From assembly GCF_017742245.1 (NCBI RefSeq), contig NZ_JAGHKO010000010.1, forward strand, positions 62,001-126,000: 64,000 nucleotides of DNA, in the 5' to 3' direction. Both the position numbers and the translations under genes were made by a program. This DNA is from Niastella soli. Its GTDB lineage: Bacteria; Bacteroidota; Bacteroidia; Chitinophagales; Chitinophagaceae. The notes beneath the pieces were generated by a model that made no database searches, had not been told where the DNA came from, and was given only the letters and a program-made list of their open reading frames with translations. This document shows, in pieces, positions 1 to 9,826 of the stretch. Every line of letters begins with the position of its first letter. Positions within the stretch are counted from its first letter, which is position 1.

Positions 1-669
1 CGCCATAATGCCAAAAGCAACCGCCATCCCCCCAGTGACCTGGTGGTCCATCTTAGTGTTTATAGTAATATCTCCAGTGGTGGTAGCGCTTGCCATAACA
101 GGATTTTGTCCCGATACTGCAGCATTACCATAAGTTTGGCTAAGTATTACCTTATTTGTATTACAACCACTCACCGGATTACTTGTCTGTGAGGAATTCC
201 GGTAAAAATCAACTATTTGCCAGGGTTCCCTATTACTTGAAAACGTAGTGTATTCATCCGGACTACTTGCCTCCGCATCAACGGCGATGAGCGTAAAAGG
301 AACAGGTACCCCGTTCCGGGTGACCTGTACGTCTAATTTAAATTCAAGGCTAGAACCAGCATTAAGCGATTGTGATATGGCCGGTTGTATAGCAGGATTG
401 GTAAAATTATAGAGAACATGCAATATTGCTCCAGACCAGGTGTTCATGACACTGGCAGTTGGAACTTTTGTAGGCTGGCTGTAGGTATATGTAATTGTCA
501 ATCCGTCAGGCGTGGTGACCGTTCTTGAAGCAGTGCCGGAAAGGTTCATCCCTGCCCAATCGAACCACCAGATATCATTCCTGAGTGCACCGGTTCCGGT
601 ATTAGCGTATTGGCTGTATGAATAAAAATGAATAGACAGGAGGAATAAAAGGGCTAATTGCTTTTTCAC
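1..669 (-). CDS. Secreted CshA-like surface protein, C-terminus outside the window
   Basis: The reverse strand is open from a GTG at 669 to the window edge, giving 223 residues without a stop. The start is followed by a short basic segment and a hydrophobic stretch (KKQLALLFLLSIHFYSYS), a signal peptide. The mature part opens with NTGTGALRNDIWWFDWAGM and ends with GGMAVAFGIM. This pattern matches the non-repetitive CshA-type adhesin domain found at the N-terminus of many large Bacteroidota type IX cargo proteins (family knowledge). A cell-surface adhesin or repeat protein is likely. GTG was chosen because no ATG lies upstream in frame and the signal peptide begins there. The C-terminal repeats and sorting domain cannot be seen. 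Confidence 0.7.
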   Translation of the reverse strand, partial: MKKQLALLFLLSIHFYSYSQYANTGTGALRNDIWWFDWAGMNLSGTASRTVTTPDGLTITYTYSQPTKVPTASVMNTWSGAILHVLYNFTNPAIQPAISQSLNAGSSLEFKLDVQVTRNGVPVPFTLIAVDAEASSPDEYTTFSSNREPWQIVDFYRNSSQTSNPVSGCNTNKVILSQTYGNAAVSGQNPVMASATTTGDITINTKMDHQVTGGMAVAFGIMA

Positions 670-780
670 AAATAAGGGCTTGGTCTTTAGGGTTATGTGG
701 GCCAAAATAATAAAAATTATCCCAACTTCTAAATCCAATAGGGGAAATGGGCCCTCCTACGCTCTTTGACCGCCATAGAC

Positions 781-878
781 GACGGCAGACGGCAGACGGC
801 AGACGGCAGACGGCAGACGGCAGACGGCAGACGGCAGACGGCAGACGGCAGACGGCAGACGGCAGACGGCAGACGGCA
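781..878. repeat. Perfect 7-bp tandem array, GACGGCA x14
   Basis: Fourteen uninterrupted copies of GACGGCA lie in the 414-bp spacer between the CshA-like gene and the PorP/SprF gene. The reverse complement, TGCCGTC, differs by one base from a rotation of the unit at 11918-12036. The rest of the spacer (670-780, 879-1000) shows only A+T-rich degenerate repeats such as CTAAATAA near 930-960 and no gene. Confidence 0.97.
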
Positions 879-1000
879 ATAGCGCTTCGCGCCTACTGAA
901 AGCCTCTAATAAACCCAATAACTAAAAAACTCAAGAACTAAATAACTAAATAACTAATAAACTGGTTGCTTGTATTTCCTGGTCAACTGATCAACCAGTC

Positions 1001-1080
1001 AACGTGTTAACGTGTCAACGTGTTAACGTGTTAACGTGTTAACGTGTTAACGTGTTAACGTGTCAACGTGTCAACGTATC
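1001..1080. repeat. 8-bp tandem array, AACGTGTY x10
   Basis: Ten octamers run from 1001 to 1080: six AACGTGTT, three AACGTGTC and a last AACGTATC. The TT copies create GTTAAC palindromes at the joins. The bases just upstream (about 981-1000) continue the 8-bp period with the variants CTGGTCAA, CTGATCAA and CCAGTCAA. The array stops 3 bp before the stop codon of the PorP/SprF gene. The same octamer family reappears at 53642-53665. Confidence 0.95.
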
Positions 1081-1083
1081 CCC

Positions 1084-2115
1084 TCACCATATTTTAATCG
1101 GACACTCCACCTTCTCCAGACTCTCGGCTAACCGCTGCCACAGCCCAATATAAGATAACGATAATTCAAACCCGCCCCTGAACTGGGAGGCGGTAGTAAG
1201 TTTGCTGATATTAACATCATAACTAAATCCGATGCCAACCTGGTGTGTGTACAATTTTAGAATAGGTATAAATGCATCTTTCCAGCGAAGCGCACCACCT
1301 ACGGCAACCGACAAGGTCCCCTCCTCGCCCGTTTCGTCAAAACTATGGGTATACAATCCGCCACCCTGGATCAACCGGTTCCCCCCTTGCATAAAGTAGT
1401 CGGCATAAAATACGACCTTATCCATTTTATTCACCCAGGCCGACAGACCGGCATTCACCCCCCATTTTCTATTTAACCGCACGTCATAGTCCTCGGTAAA
1501 TGCAATGGCAGGTGCAGTAAGATGAAACAATCCAGCCCCTGCGTAAATATTGATGTTATCAGTAAGGCTTGTTTTATAACTAACACCCACTGATGCGTCC
1601 CAATAAGTAAAACCCGTTTTACTGAATTGCTGGCGGGTAGCATTGGATATACTGTAGGCGCCGTTTACGTATTGATCATCGAACCTCAATTTGGAAACAT
1701 CAAAATGTTCACTCACCGGGCCACCCATAAAAGCCAGGGAGATAAAAGTAGTTTTATCCTCGTTCAACAATTTGTGATAATTTATAACCGGAAACACCTG
1801 GGTGCGTTGCAGTTTTGAATCACCCGCCACATCATTGGTAACCTGTATGCCAGTGGTGATAAAATCGCCGGTATTAAAACCACGCAGCATTTTACATTCA
1901 CCGCTTACCGCCATGGTCCTGTAAGGCACGGTTACACTTTGCCATTGGTTGCGATAAGCGCCCGTGAACCGGAAGTTACCAGAGAAAATACCGGCCAGCG
2001 CCGGATTGCGCAACAAAGGAAATTCATAGAACTGGGAGAAATGAATGTCCTGTCCCTGCGCGAATGCAGTAAAGAAAATGCAGCAAGTAAAAAGTAGGAG
2101 TAAAGGTCTATACAT
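1084..2115 (-). CDS. PorP/SprF family type IX secretion system outer-membrane protein
   Basis: The 343-residue product has a signal peptide (residues 1-21, ending AFAQG) and then the family signature: QDIHFSQFYEFPLLRNPALAG near the mature N-terminus and GAYRNQWQSV about 30 residues later. The remainder alternates short beta strands, as expected for an outer-membrane barrel. PorP/SprF proteins bind secreted type B cargo at the cell surface and partner with type IX secretion (family knowledge). The gene lies 279 bp downstream of a type B cargo gene on the same strand, the usual pairing, so this barrel probably anchors that protein. Length is normal for the family. Confidence 0.9.
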   Translation of the reverse strand: MYRPLLLLFTCCIFFTAFAQGQDIHFSQFYEFPLLRNPALAGIFSGNFRFTGAYRNQWQSVTVPYRTMAVSGECKMLRGFNTGDFITTGIQVTNDVAGDSKLQRTQVFPVINYHKLLNEDKTTFISLAFMGGPVSEHFDVSKLRFDDQYVNGAYSISNATRQQFSKTGFTYWDASVGVSYKTSLTDNINIYAGAGLFHLTAPAIAFTEDYDVRLNRKWGVNAGLSAWVNKMDKVVFYADYFMQGGNRLIQGGGLYTHSFDETGEEGTLSVAVGGALRWKDAFIPILKLYTHQVGIGFSYDVNISKLTTASQFRGGFELSLSYIGLWQRLAESLEKVECPIKIW

Positions 2116-2394
2116 ATAAGATAGTTCTTATTCTATGTTCTATGTTTTAAATTGAGTATTCGGTTTATTAAGATCCTTGGTTATTAGGTTATTTGGTTGT
2201 TAGGTTATTGAGACTGTTGCATAAAGGGAGCGATGAATTTACTCGCGAGCCCCGAATAGTCCCCGGGAGCCTGCGACCGGAAGCTGGTAGCACAGAACTT
2301 AATAACTTACAAACTAAATAACTAACTAACCTACATCCTATAACCATGACAGCCTTTTTCATAACCAACTACCCATTGCCTATTACCTATTGCC
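2116..2394. repeat. Intergenic spacer with degenerate 8-bp and 7-bp arrays
   Basis: The spacer between the cargo gene and the PorP/SprF gene has no gene. It holds degenerate octamers around 2173-2208 (GGTTATTA, GGTTATTT, GGTTGTTA, GGTTATTG) and heptamers at 2373-2393 (CCATTGC, CTATTAC, CTATTGC). The second array ends against the stop codon of the cargo gene. Confidence 0.75.
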
Positions 2395-4479
2395 TTACCT
2401 TAACAACGTCACATTCCCCCTATAGCTATTGATCAGATCATTCTCACACACCACATCAGCCATATACACATATACTTCAGCCGGTCCGGTAACCCCTCTT
2501 ACTTTTCCATCCCAGCCAAAAGCCGGATCATTGGGTTGAAAGTTCGTTCTCTCAAAGACCAGCTCGCCCCACCGCGAGAAAATCCTGAACGAACGCACCT
2601 GCGCAATGCCTTTACCCCGTACCATCAGTACATCATTCAAGCCATCGCCATCGGGAGAAAATGCATTCGGAATAAATACCTGGGCACTTTCACAAAATGT
2701 TTTTATGTTCATGGAATCTATGCCCACACAACCAAACTCATTGGTAACTTTTGCCAGATAGGTGCGGTTCCTTTTAATGGTGGCCACAGGAGTGGTACAA
2801 TCGATGCAACTAAGATCATCAGCAGGCGTCCATTGCCAGGATACAATGGGGCCATTTTGAGTAACAGGAGAAAAAGTATAGGTGCTGCCGGTTGCCCGGG
2901 TCACATCAGGTCCCACATTGACCCGGGGGTTTGGATGTACAACTACTTTTATCAATCCCGTATCAGTAAAACACTGATGGCCATCAAAACCAATTACCTG
3001 GTAGGTGGTGGTTGATTTCGGGGTAGCCACCGGGTTAGCAATATTGGTACGGTTCAAACCCACACCTGGCGACCAGTTGAATAATACAGCGCTGCCCATT
3101 GCCTGCAGGTTTACCGACTGCCCCTCACAAATCGTTTGATCGGGCGACACACTTATGTCAATGGGTTGAAATACCTGAATATTCATAGTGTCTTTATCAA
3201 TGCAACCACTTTCAATACTGGTAACGGTTATTATGTAAGATGCGGGTTTTGGTGGTGTGCCCACGGGTTGGGCAATCAGGGGATCAGATAAAAAACTGGC
3301 GGGTGACCAGACATAGGTAAATGCCGATGTTCCGGGTGAACCAAGCAGGATCGGGTGATCAGGACAAATGATGGTATCAGGTCCCGCATTGGCCAATGGC
3401 AGTATGGGATAGATAGAAGCTTGCAGCGTATCACTGCAACCAAAACCATTAAAGGGGATCACCACCACATTAATATTATTGATCTTGGGGGCGGGGTTCA
3501 ACACCAGGTTCTCCCCCGTGCCCAGCAGCGTGCTGAAATTATTATCATACCATTTGTATTCCTGAAAACCGCCTGGCCCGGTAAAACTGGCAATATTGGG
3601 ATTACATTCATAATGGGCAGAAGCAGTTACATTACACTCACCCACATCTACATAAGCATACCCCCAGTGAGCGCCCTTGGTGCAATCGGCGGTAGTAAAT
3701 TCCACTTTCAGCCGCTTGCCACCGTAGGCGCCCAGATTAATAAATACCGATGACCAGGGTTTATATTTTACCGACGCATCAACGGTGGAGCTCTGGAAAC
3801 CCGGTAACGAGGCGGTGGCAATATATTCATTGGACGCACAGGGCAGATAGCTGTTGGTTTGCACATCGAGAATGCGGGCAATAAACCTGGGCTGCTCATT
3901 CGGGTTATGACCAGGGTCCTGGAACACGACGGCATACCGGTAAGTAAAGGTGGCATCATTGGCATTGGCAGGGACCGTAAATTCATAGGTAATGCGTTCA
4001 GCTTCTGAACCATTGATATTGTTGCCCAACCGCACCGCATATCCACTGCCATCGGGCGGGTTTACAGGGAATAGTCCGTAAGGGTCAACAAGCGTGGCAG
4101 CCCCTTTGGCATATAGGGTATGCCTGCCAGTGATCGGCGGTGACGGCATTACCGTTATCTCATTAGTATTATTTCTAACACTGGTAGATCCCGTATAACA
4201 ATTCCAGTTTTGCAGGGAGCCTGCTTCAAAATCTATATTGGCGGGACAGGAGCCTTCGGCTTGTTTGTAGTTTGAAGATTGTGGCTTCTGGTTATTTAAT
4301 TTTAGAAGGCCGCCATTATTCAGAATTCCCAAATTGGCGGAATTGCCCATTGTCCATTGCCCATTGCCTCGCCCGCCGAAGCCTTGGCGTAGGAGGGCCC
4401 ATTGCCCATTCACGTTTGAGCCAACAGCCTGCAATAACAATACAATAAATAATGTACATAAAGTAAAGTTCCCCTTCAT
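2395..4479 (-). CDS. Type IX secreted protein with gliding-motility type B C-terminal domain
   Basis: The 694-residue product has a signal peptide (about 1-24). Residues about 75-260 look like a jelly-roll/adhesion domain. Several PKD- or Ig-like repeats follow, with the phrases 'GPDTIICPD', 'SPDQTICEG' and 'NVGPDV'. The C-terminus begins IPNAFSPDGDGLNDVL and contains the FSRWGELVFE and GWDGKVRG motifs, the gliding-motility-associated type B sorting domain. It should be exported by type IX secretion and held at the surface by the neighbouring PorP/SprF protein. Oddity: residues about 24-45 are encoded by a GCCCATT heptamer array with a REP-like element inside it, giving a low-complexity insert rich in Gly, Gln and Trp just after the signal peptide. 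Confidence 0.88.
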   Translation of the reverse strand: MKGNFTLCTLFIVLLLQAVGSNVNGQWALLRQGFGGRGNGQWTMGNSANLGILNNGGLLKLNNQKPQSSNYKQAEGSCPANIDFEAGSLQNWNCYTGSTSVRNNTNEITVMPSPPITGRHTLYAKGAATLVDPYGLFPVNPPDGSGYAVRLGNNINGSEAERITYEFTVPANANDATFTYRYAVVFQDPGHNPNEQPRFIARILDVQTNSYLPCASNEYIATASLPGFQSSTVDASVKYKPWSSVFINLGAYGGKRLKVEFTTADCTKGAHWGYAYVDVGECNVTASAHYECNPNIASFTGPGGFQEYKWYDNNFSTLLGTGENLVLNPAPKINNINVVVIPFNGFGCSDTLQASIYPILPLANAGPDTIICPDHPILLGSPGTSAFTYVWSPASFLSDPLIAQPVGTPPKPASYIITVTSIESGCIDKDTMNIQVFQPIDISVSPDQTICEGQSVNLQAMGSAVLFNWSPGVGLNRTNIANPVATPKSTTTYQVIGFDGHQCFTDTGLIKVVVHPNPRVNVGPDVTRATGSTYTFSPVTQNGPIVSWQWTPADDLSCIDCTTPVATIKRNRTYLAKVTNEFGCVGIDSMNIKTFCESAQVFIPNAFSPDGDGLNDVLMVRGKGIAQVRSFRIFSRWGELVFERTNFQPNDPAFGWDGKVRGVTGPAEVYVYMADVVCENDLINSYRGNVTLLR
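4345..4410. repeat. GCCCATT heptamers interrupted by a REP-like element, inside a CDS
   Basis: Three heptamers (GCCCATT, GTCCATT, GCCCATT; 4345-4365) and two more (4397-4410) flank a copy of the dispersed REP-like element (4374-4395, diverged by five bases from the copy at 26200-26221). The whole block sits in frame near the 5' end of the type IX cargo gene. Confidence 0.85.
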
Positions 4480-4787
4480 AGGTCACAGGTTAACGAATTA
4501 ATGGCTACCAGGCTATCAGGCCGGCGGGTGGGGACTTTGCTAATATGATCAGGAGAAGGGTTGGAGTATGGGGCAGTATTATAAAATGCGAATACATAGG
4601 CCTGGTAGTCCTATATGGTGTTTTTCATCAATATTTTATAAGGCTGCTTACTTATACTTTGCAAATACTGTGCAATTATTGTAAGCACTTCCTTTCCTTT
4701 ATTAACATCTGTTTAATTTTTCATACTTTGAAAAGGCGAAAGCGCAAATCCCATTATTTTTATCAGATATTAACACGCTAAAAAACT
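4480..4787. other. Divergent spacer without a recognisable gene
   Basis: This 308-bp spacer separates the cargo gene from the phospholipase C gene, which is read the other way. A 78-codon open frame inside it has no plausible protein character. Two TACTTTG strings (near 4658 and 4727) resemble but do not match the Bacteroidota -7 box. The promoters of both neighbours must lie here. Confidence 0.5.
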
Positions 4788-7328
4788 ATGGATACCCGCA
4801 GAGAATTCCTGAAAAAAGCATCCGTACTATCAGGCGGCGCCGGTCTTATGCAATTGTTACCGGCCTCCATTGCCAAAGCACTGGCCATTGATCCAGAAGC
4901 CGGCAGCACCTGGCAAGACGCCGAACACATTGTATTCCTGATGCAGGAGAACCGGTCATTCGATCATGCCTACGGCTCTCTGCAAGGCGTACGGGGCTTT
5001 AACGACCCGCGGGCTATCCGGCTACCCAATAAGAACCTGGTCTTTCTGCAATCCAACAAAGAAGGCGACACCTACGCGCCCTTCCGCCTGGATATTCACA
5101 AGACAAAAGCTACCTGGATGAGCTCCCTCCCCCACTCCTGGGCCAACCAGGTAGATGCCCGTAATAACGGGCATTACGATAAATGGCTGGAGGCCAAACA
5201 TTCCGGAAATAAAGACTACCGCGCCATGCCATTGACCATGGGTTTTCATACCCGGGAAGACATTCCCTTTTATTATTCCCTGGCCGATGCCTTCACCGTG
5301 TGTGACCACAACTTCTGCTCCTCGCTCACCGGCACCACACCCAACCGCCTGTATTTCTGGAGCGGCACCATCCGGGACAAACAGGAGGAGAACGCCCAGG
5401 CCTGTGTATGGAACGAAGACGCCGATTATAATACGATGGTCAGCTGGGCTACCTTTCCCGAAAGATTAGAAGAAAATGGCATCTCCTGGAAAGTGTACCA
5501 GAATGAATTAAGTGTGGGGGTTGGTTTTGCAGGCGAAGAAGACAGCTGGCTGGCCAATTTTGGCGACAACCCGCTGGAATACTTCACGCAGTACAATGTA
5601 AAGTTCCATCCGGCTTATATAAACAGCTTACCCAAAGCCATTGAGACAACAGTAGCCGAGATCAAAAAAATGGAAACCGGGTTACAGGCGTTGTCAACCA
5701 GCGCTGTTGCCACAGACATTGAAAGAACCAGGAAAAGACTGGAAGAACTAAAAAAACAACTGGCCACGCTGATAGCCGATCAAAAGAAATACACCAAAGA
5801 AAATTTCGAGAAATTGTCTGCCCGGGAAAAAGCCCTGCATACAAAGGCATTCGATACCAATATTAAAGACCCCAACTATCACCAGCTTACCGACATCACT
5901 TATAAAGATGGTGATACCGAACGGCAAATGAAAGCCCCAAAAGGCGATGTATTACACCAGTTCAGGGAAGATGTAAAGAATGGCAGTCTGCCCACCGTTT
6001 CGTGGCTGGTGGCGCCAGAGAATTTTTCTGACCATCCATCAGCCGCCTGGTTCGGTATCTGGTATATCAGTGAAGTTCTTGATATTCTTACCCAAAACCC
6101 CGAGGTGTGGAAGAAAACCATCTTTGTATTGACCTACGATGAAAATGATGGTTATTATGATCACCTGCCCCCATTTGTAGCGCCACATCCGCATAAAGCA
6201 TCAACCGGGTCAACGTCAAGCGGCATTAACACGGGTGTTGATTATGTGGCCAGTAACGACCAGCAATCTATAAAGGACCAGGCCCGTGAAAGTTCAATCG
6301 GTTTGGGTTATCGCGTGCCCATGGTCATCGCATCGCCGTGGAGCCGCGGTGGCTGGGTGAACTCCCAGGTATTTGATCATACTTCCTCTATTCAATTCCT
6401 GGAAAAATTCCTGTCGCATAAAACCGGTAAAAAGATAGAAGAGCCCAATATCTCTCAATGGCGGCGTACCGTGTGTGGCGATCTTACATCTGTATTCAGA
6501 CCTTATAATGGAGAAAAAATCACGCTGCCTGAATTCCTGGAACGCGATGAATTTATTGAAGGCATTCACAAAGCACAGTTCCGTCAACTGCCTTCCAACT
6601 ATAAAAAATTAACAGCCGAAGAAATAGCCACCATCAATAAAGCGCCCTGGGCCTCCCCCTTGATGCCGCAACAGGAAAAAGGCATTCGCGATGCCTGCGC
6701 CCTGCCTTATGAATTATATGCAGATAGTACATTATCAGCCGATAAAAAAACAATTGAGATCACACTGAGAGCAGGCAACACCCTCTTTGGTAAACAATCG
6801 GCAGGTTCACCCTTTCATATTTATGCCCCCGGGAAATACCAGCAACAGGAGTTACAAAACTGGGCATATGCCGTGATAGCCGGTCAAGGTCTAAAAGCAA
6901 AATGGCAGTTAAATGATTTTGAGAACAATACCTATCATTTGCAGGTGTACGGGCCTAATGGCTTCTTTAGACAAGTCACCGGCAACCAGCAAGACCCACA
7001 GGCAGCAATTGAATTTGACTATGAGACCGACGCTAAACGAGATGACCTGCTGACCGGGAATATCTATGTAAAATTCAGTAATGAAGGTAATCAACCACTT
7101 ACATTTGAAATAACCGACAATGCCTATAAAGCGGCTTTGAAAAGTATTACGGTGCCGCCGGGTCAAAATGCAACCAGATCTGTTATCATTGGCACCACCA
7201 AAACCTTTGGCTGGTACGACTTCTCCGTAAGTCTAAAAGGAAACCCGGTTTTTGAAAAAAGATATGCCGGCCGGGTGGAGACAGGCAAACCTGGCAAAAC
7301 CGATCCTTTTATGGGACGCGTTGTATAA
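4788..7328 (+). CDS. Phosphocholine-specific phospholipase C, Tat-exported
   Basis: The 846-residue protein begins MDTRREFLKKAS, a twin-arginine signal (RREFLKK), so it is exported folded. Residues about 45-560 form the phosphoesterase domain: EHIVFLMQENRSFDH with the metal-binding Glu-Asn, then TYDENDGYYDH near 448 carrying the other metal ligands. Two C-terminal PLC beta domains follow (about 665-745 and 755-835), as in the haemolytic PlcH/PlcN family (family knowledge). It would hydrolyse phosphatidylcholine or sphingomyelin outside the cytoplasm, for phosphate or lipid scavenging or attack on other cells. Length agrees with the bacterial PLC family. No chaperone gene such as plcR is adjacent. 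Confidence 0.9.
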   Translation: MDTRREFLKKASVLSGGAGLMQLLPASIAKALAIDPEAGSTWQDAEHIVFLMQENRSFDHAYGSLQGVRGFNDPRAIRLPNKNLVFLQSNKEGDTYAPFRLDIHKTKATWMSSLPHSWANQVDARNNGHYDKWLEAKHSGNKDYRAMPLTMGFHTREDIPFYYSLADAFTVCDHNFCSSLTGTTPNRLYFWSGTIRDKQEENAQACVWNEDADYNTMVSWATFPERLEENGISWKVYQNELSVGVGFAGEEDSWLANFGDNPLEYFTQYNVKFHPAYINSLPKAIETTVAEIKKMETGLQALSTSAVATDIERTRKRLEELKKQLATLIADQKKYTKENFEKLSAREKALHTKAFDTNIKDPNYHQLTDITYKDGDTERQMKAPKGDVLHQFREDVKNGSLPTVSWLVAPENFSDHPSAAWFGIWYISEVLDILTQNPEVWKKTIFVLTYDENDGYYDHLPPFVAPHPHKASTGSTSSGINTGVDYVASNDQQSIKDQARESSIGLGYRVPMVIASPWSRGGWVNSQVFDHTSSIQFLEKFLSHKTGKKIEEPNISQWRRTVCGDLTSVFRPYNGEKITLPEFLERDEFIEGIHKAQFRQLPSNYKKLTAEEIATINKAPWASPLMPQQEKGIRDACALPYELYADSTLSADKKTIEITLRAGNTLFGKQSAGSPFHIYAPGKYQQQELQNWAYAVIAGQGLKAKWQLNDFENNTYHLQVYGPNGFFRQVTGNQQDPQAAIEFDYETDAKRDDLLTGNIYVKFSNEGNQPLTFEITDNAYKAALKSITVPPGQNATRSVIIGTTKTFGWYDFSVSLKGNPVFEKRYAGRVETGKPGKTDPFMGRVV

Positions 7329-7434
7329 TAGGACAGCAGGAGCAATACCCTGACGGCGGTCAGCATTTCAGCAATAGTTAATTTGTACCTTTAAAGATAG
7401 TCAATTTTTTTAATTCACTGCTAAATGCTCCGTT

Positions 7435-9822
7435 ATGTCGGAAATGTTTGCTCCTGCCATAGGCTCTGTTACCAAAGTGAACATCCTTGCAGCTAATAGA
7501 GAACGTGTTGATAACAGCCTGTCTATCGATAGCAAGATCTCCTTCCGCCCATTTGTTAATTACTTAAAAGAAAAATTACAGGACAGTTCCAATACACGCT
7601 CAAGAATATATAATTACCTGATAGAAAGATTTGAAGAAACACCCGCGCTGTTGGAGCCGGTCACTGATGCTCACCTGTTAGAGGAGAACCAGGACCTGCT
7701 CGATATGCTCAGCACCACCCTTTTTCCGGTGGTGAGTGAACATGAAAAAAATATGTTCACGATGAGTGTCCCTTACGAATTTTCCATCTTTAATTATTCC
7801 ACCCCATTCAGAAAATTGTTTGTCGATGAAACCGAAGAACATTTTCTGTTACCCGATGATGCAACCGAGGAAATCCTGAAACAGGCACAATGCGCACTCC
7901 TGTACGAACACATACTCGAAAAGTTCTACAATATAAAACTGAATGAAGCCCCCTACCTGATATATCCGGTGGAAGATAAGACCACTGGAATGAAACGGTA
8001 TTACAAACTGCGTTACGACCGGCGGTTTATCGATATCTTTTTAAAAGGCGAGTTGCCGCAGATCCAGGATTGTGGCGTATGTTTAAATACCCTCCGCATT
8101 CTGGACATGGAAAAGCAACTGGAAAAAATGCCGCTCGATCTGTTTGAAGTGGAAGGCTTCGGAGTATGGATAGCCGAAGACTTCACCATTCAGGAAACGC
8201 TGGATTCCATAAAGCGCGTCCTGTTGCGACACGAAGCCTGTGATACCAGCATAGTGAATGACCTAAAAGAAAATATCCAGGCGCTGGTTGGTTTTAACAA
8301 CGTGGAAGTGGGAATAACCCCTTTCTTACAGCTCAACAACCGGTTTGTGCTCGATGAAACCTGCACCCAGCATGGCATTTTAGGAAAAAGCTGGAGATCG
8401 AATGATCCAGCCAGTATGGCCACTTACCAGCAGTGTATTGAATTTTTTAGTGAACACCCCGCCCCCATGCCGCTTTCAATACTTGATGAAAAAGTAGTAG
8501 CTGTAGCCCCCTTCACCCAAATACTGATAAATGCGGGCATAAGAAGTTATATCATTATACCAATTCAAAATAACGACGGCTTGCTGGGGATCCTTGAACT
8601 TGCCTCCCCTATTCCCAACCAGCTAGACCAGGAAGTAATGAACCGGGTAGAGAAAGTGATGCCATTGTTGTCACTTGCCTTGTTGAAGAACAGGGACACC
8701 TTTACCAATCGCATTGAAAAGATCATTAAGGAAAAGTTTACCGCGTTGCAACCATCGGTAGAATGGAAGTTTGCAGAAGCGGCCTGGGAATACATGAACA
8801 AAGAACAATACAAAGAAGCGCCCGTAACGGGTAACGTGGTATTCGACAACGTATACCCGCTCTACGGCGCTATCGATATCCGTAATTCCTCCGTTGAACG
8901 CAGCCGGGCCCTTCAAAAAGACCTGCTGGTACACATTCAACTGATCGATGAAACATTCGAACAGTTGCAGACCCGCTTTCCCCTGCCCTTGCTGGAGGGA
9001 TTAAAATTCAAGAACTTCAATTTCCAGCAGGCAATTGAACAGGGAGTAACCGCAGAAGATGAGATCCGGATCAACGAGTTCTTTAATAATGAGGTCCATA
9101 CCGTGTTGAAGCACCTGAAAAGCAGCCATCCGCAAATGCAGGACATCATCAATAACTATTTCTATCATGTGAATGATTTCTGTGGCTTTTTATATCGCAA
9201 CCGGAACGATTATGAGATCTCCCTCAACACCATCAACAATGCGGTGTTACATACCTTCCAGCAACAGGAAACCATTATGCAGCAATCGTACCCGCACTAC
9301 TTTGAGAAATATAAAACAGACGGTGTAGAATATACGATCTATATTGGTCAGTCCATTGCCCCGCACAATCCGTTCAATATGTTGTTCCTGAAAAACCTTC
9401 AGTTATTTCAACTGACCTCTATGGCTGAAATAGCTCAGATGATCCATACCATGCAACCAACACTGCCTGTTCCGTTGCAAACAACGCAGCTGATCCTGAT
9501 CCATAGTCAGCCTATGAGCATCAGCTTCCGGCGCGATGAACGGCGGTTTGATGTAGAAGGGTCGTATAATATTCGTTATGAGATCATGAAGAAACGACTC
9601 GACAAAGTGCATATTTGCGGTACCCAGGAAAGACTAACACAACCGGGAAAGATAGCCATGGTTTACAGCAACCCAAAAGAAGCTGAGGAATACCAGGAAT
9701 ACATTCTCTTCCTGCAAAACAAAAAATTGTTACAACCAGGAATAGAATGTCTGGAACTGGAAGAATTACAAGGCGTAAGTGGATTGAAAGCGTTAAGAGT
9801 GAATGTTAATTTGGAGAAATGA
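7435..9822 (+). CDS. Large GAF-domain protein of unknown role
   Basis: The 795-residue soluble protein has no signal peptide or membrane segment. Residues about 250-415 read as a GAF sensor domain, with TCTQHGILGKSW and AGIRSYIIIPIQNNDGLLGILELASP as its core strands. The flanking parts are helical and unlike a kinase, cyclase or GGDEF output, so the protein appears to lack a known catalytic domain. Similar long GAF proteins occur in Chitinophagaceae and Sphingobacteria (family knowledge). It stands alone: phospholipase C ends 106 bp upstream and dusB converges 4 bp downstream. A cytoplasmic sensor or scaffold role is an inference. Confidence 0.7.
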   Translation: MSEMFAPAIGSVTKVNILAANRERVDNSLSIDSKISFRPFVNYLKEKLQDSSNTRSRIYNYLIERFEETPALLEPVTDAHLLEENQDLLDMLSTTLFPVVSEHEKNMFTMSVPYEFSIFNYSTPFRKLFVDETEEHFLLPDDATEEILKQAQCALLYEHILEKFYNIKLNEAPYLIYPVEDKTTGMKRYYKLRYDRRFIDIFLKGELPQIQDCGVCLNTLRILDMEKQLEKMPLDLFEVEGFGVWIAEDFTIQETLDSIKRVLLRHEACDTSIVNDLKENIQALVGFNNVEVGITPFLQLNNRFVLDETCTQHGILGKSWRSNDPASMATYQQCIEFFSEHPAPMPLSILDEKVVAVAPFTQILINAGIRSYIIIPIQNNDGLLGILELASPIPNQLDQEVMNRVEKVMPLLSLALLKNRDTFTNRIEKIIKEKFTALQPSVEWKFAEAAWEYMNKEQYKEAPVTGNVVFDNVYPLYGAIDIRNSSVERSRALQKDLLVHIQLIDETFEQLQTRFPLPLLEGLKFKNFNFQQAIEQGVTAEDEIRINEFFNNEVHTVLKHLKSSHPQMQDIINNYFYHVNDFCGFLYRNRNDYEISLNTINNAVLHTFQQQETIMQQSYPHYFEKYKTDGVEYTIYIGQSIAPHNPFNMLFLKNLQLFQLTSMAEIAQMIHTMQPTLPVPLQTTQLILIHSQPMSISFRRDERRFDVEGSYNIRYEIMKKRLDKVHICGTQERLTQPGKIAMVYSNPKEAEEYQEYILFLQNKKLLQPGIECLELEELQGVSGLKALRVNVNLEK

Positions 9823-9826
9823 GGCC

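Noticed and set aside
4545-4781. 78-codon frame upstream of phospholipase C
   Set aside because: Lies in the divergent promoter spacer and has low-complexity, Ile/Tyr-rich translation.
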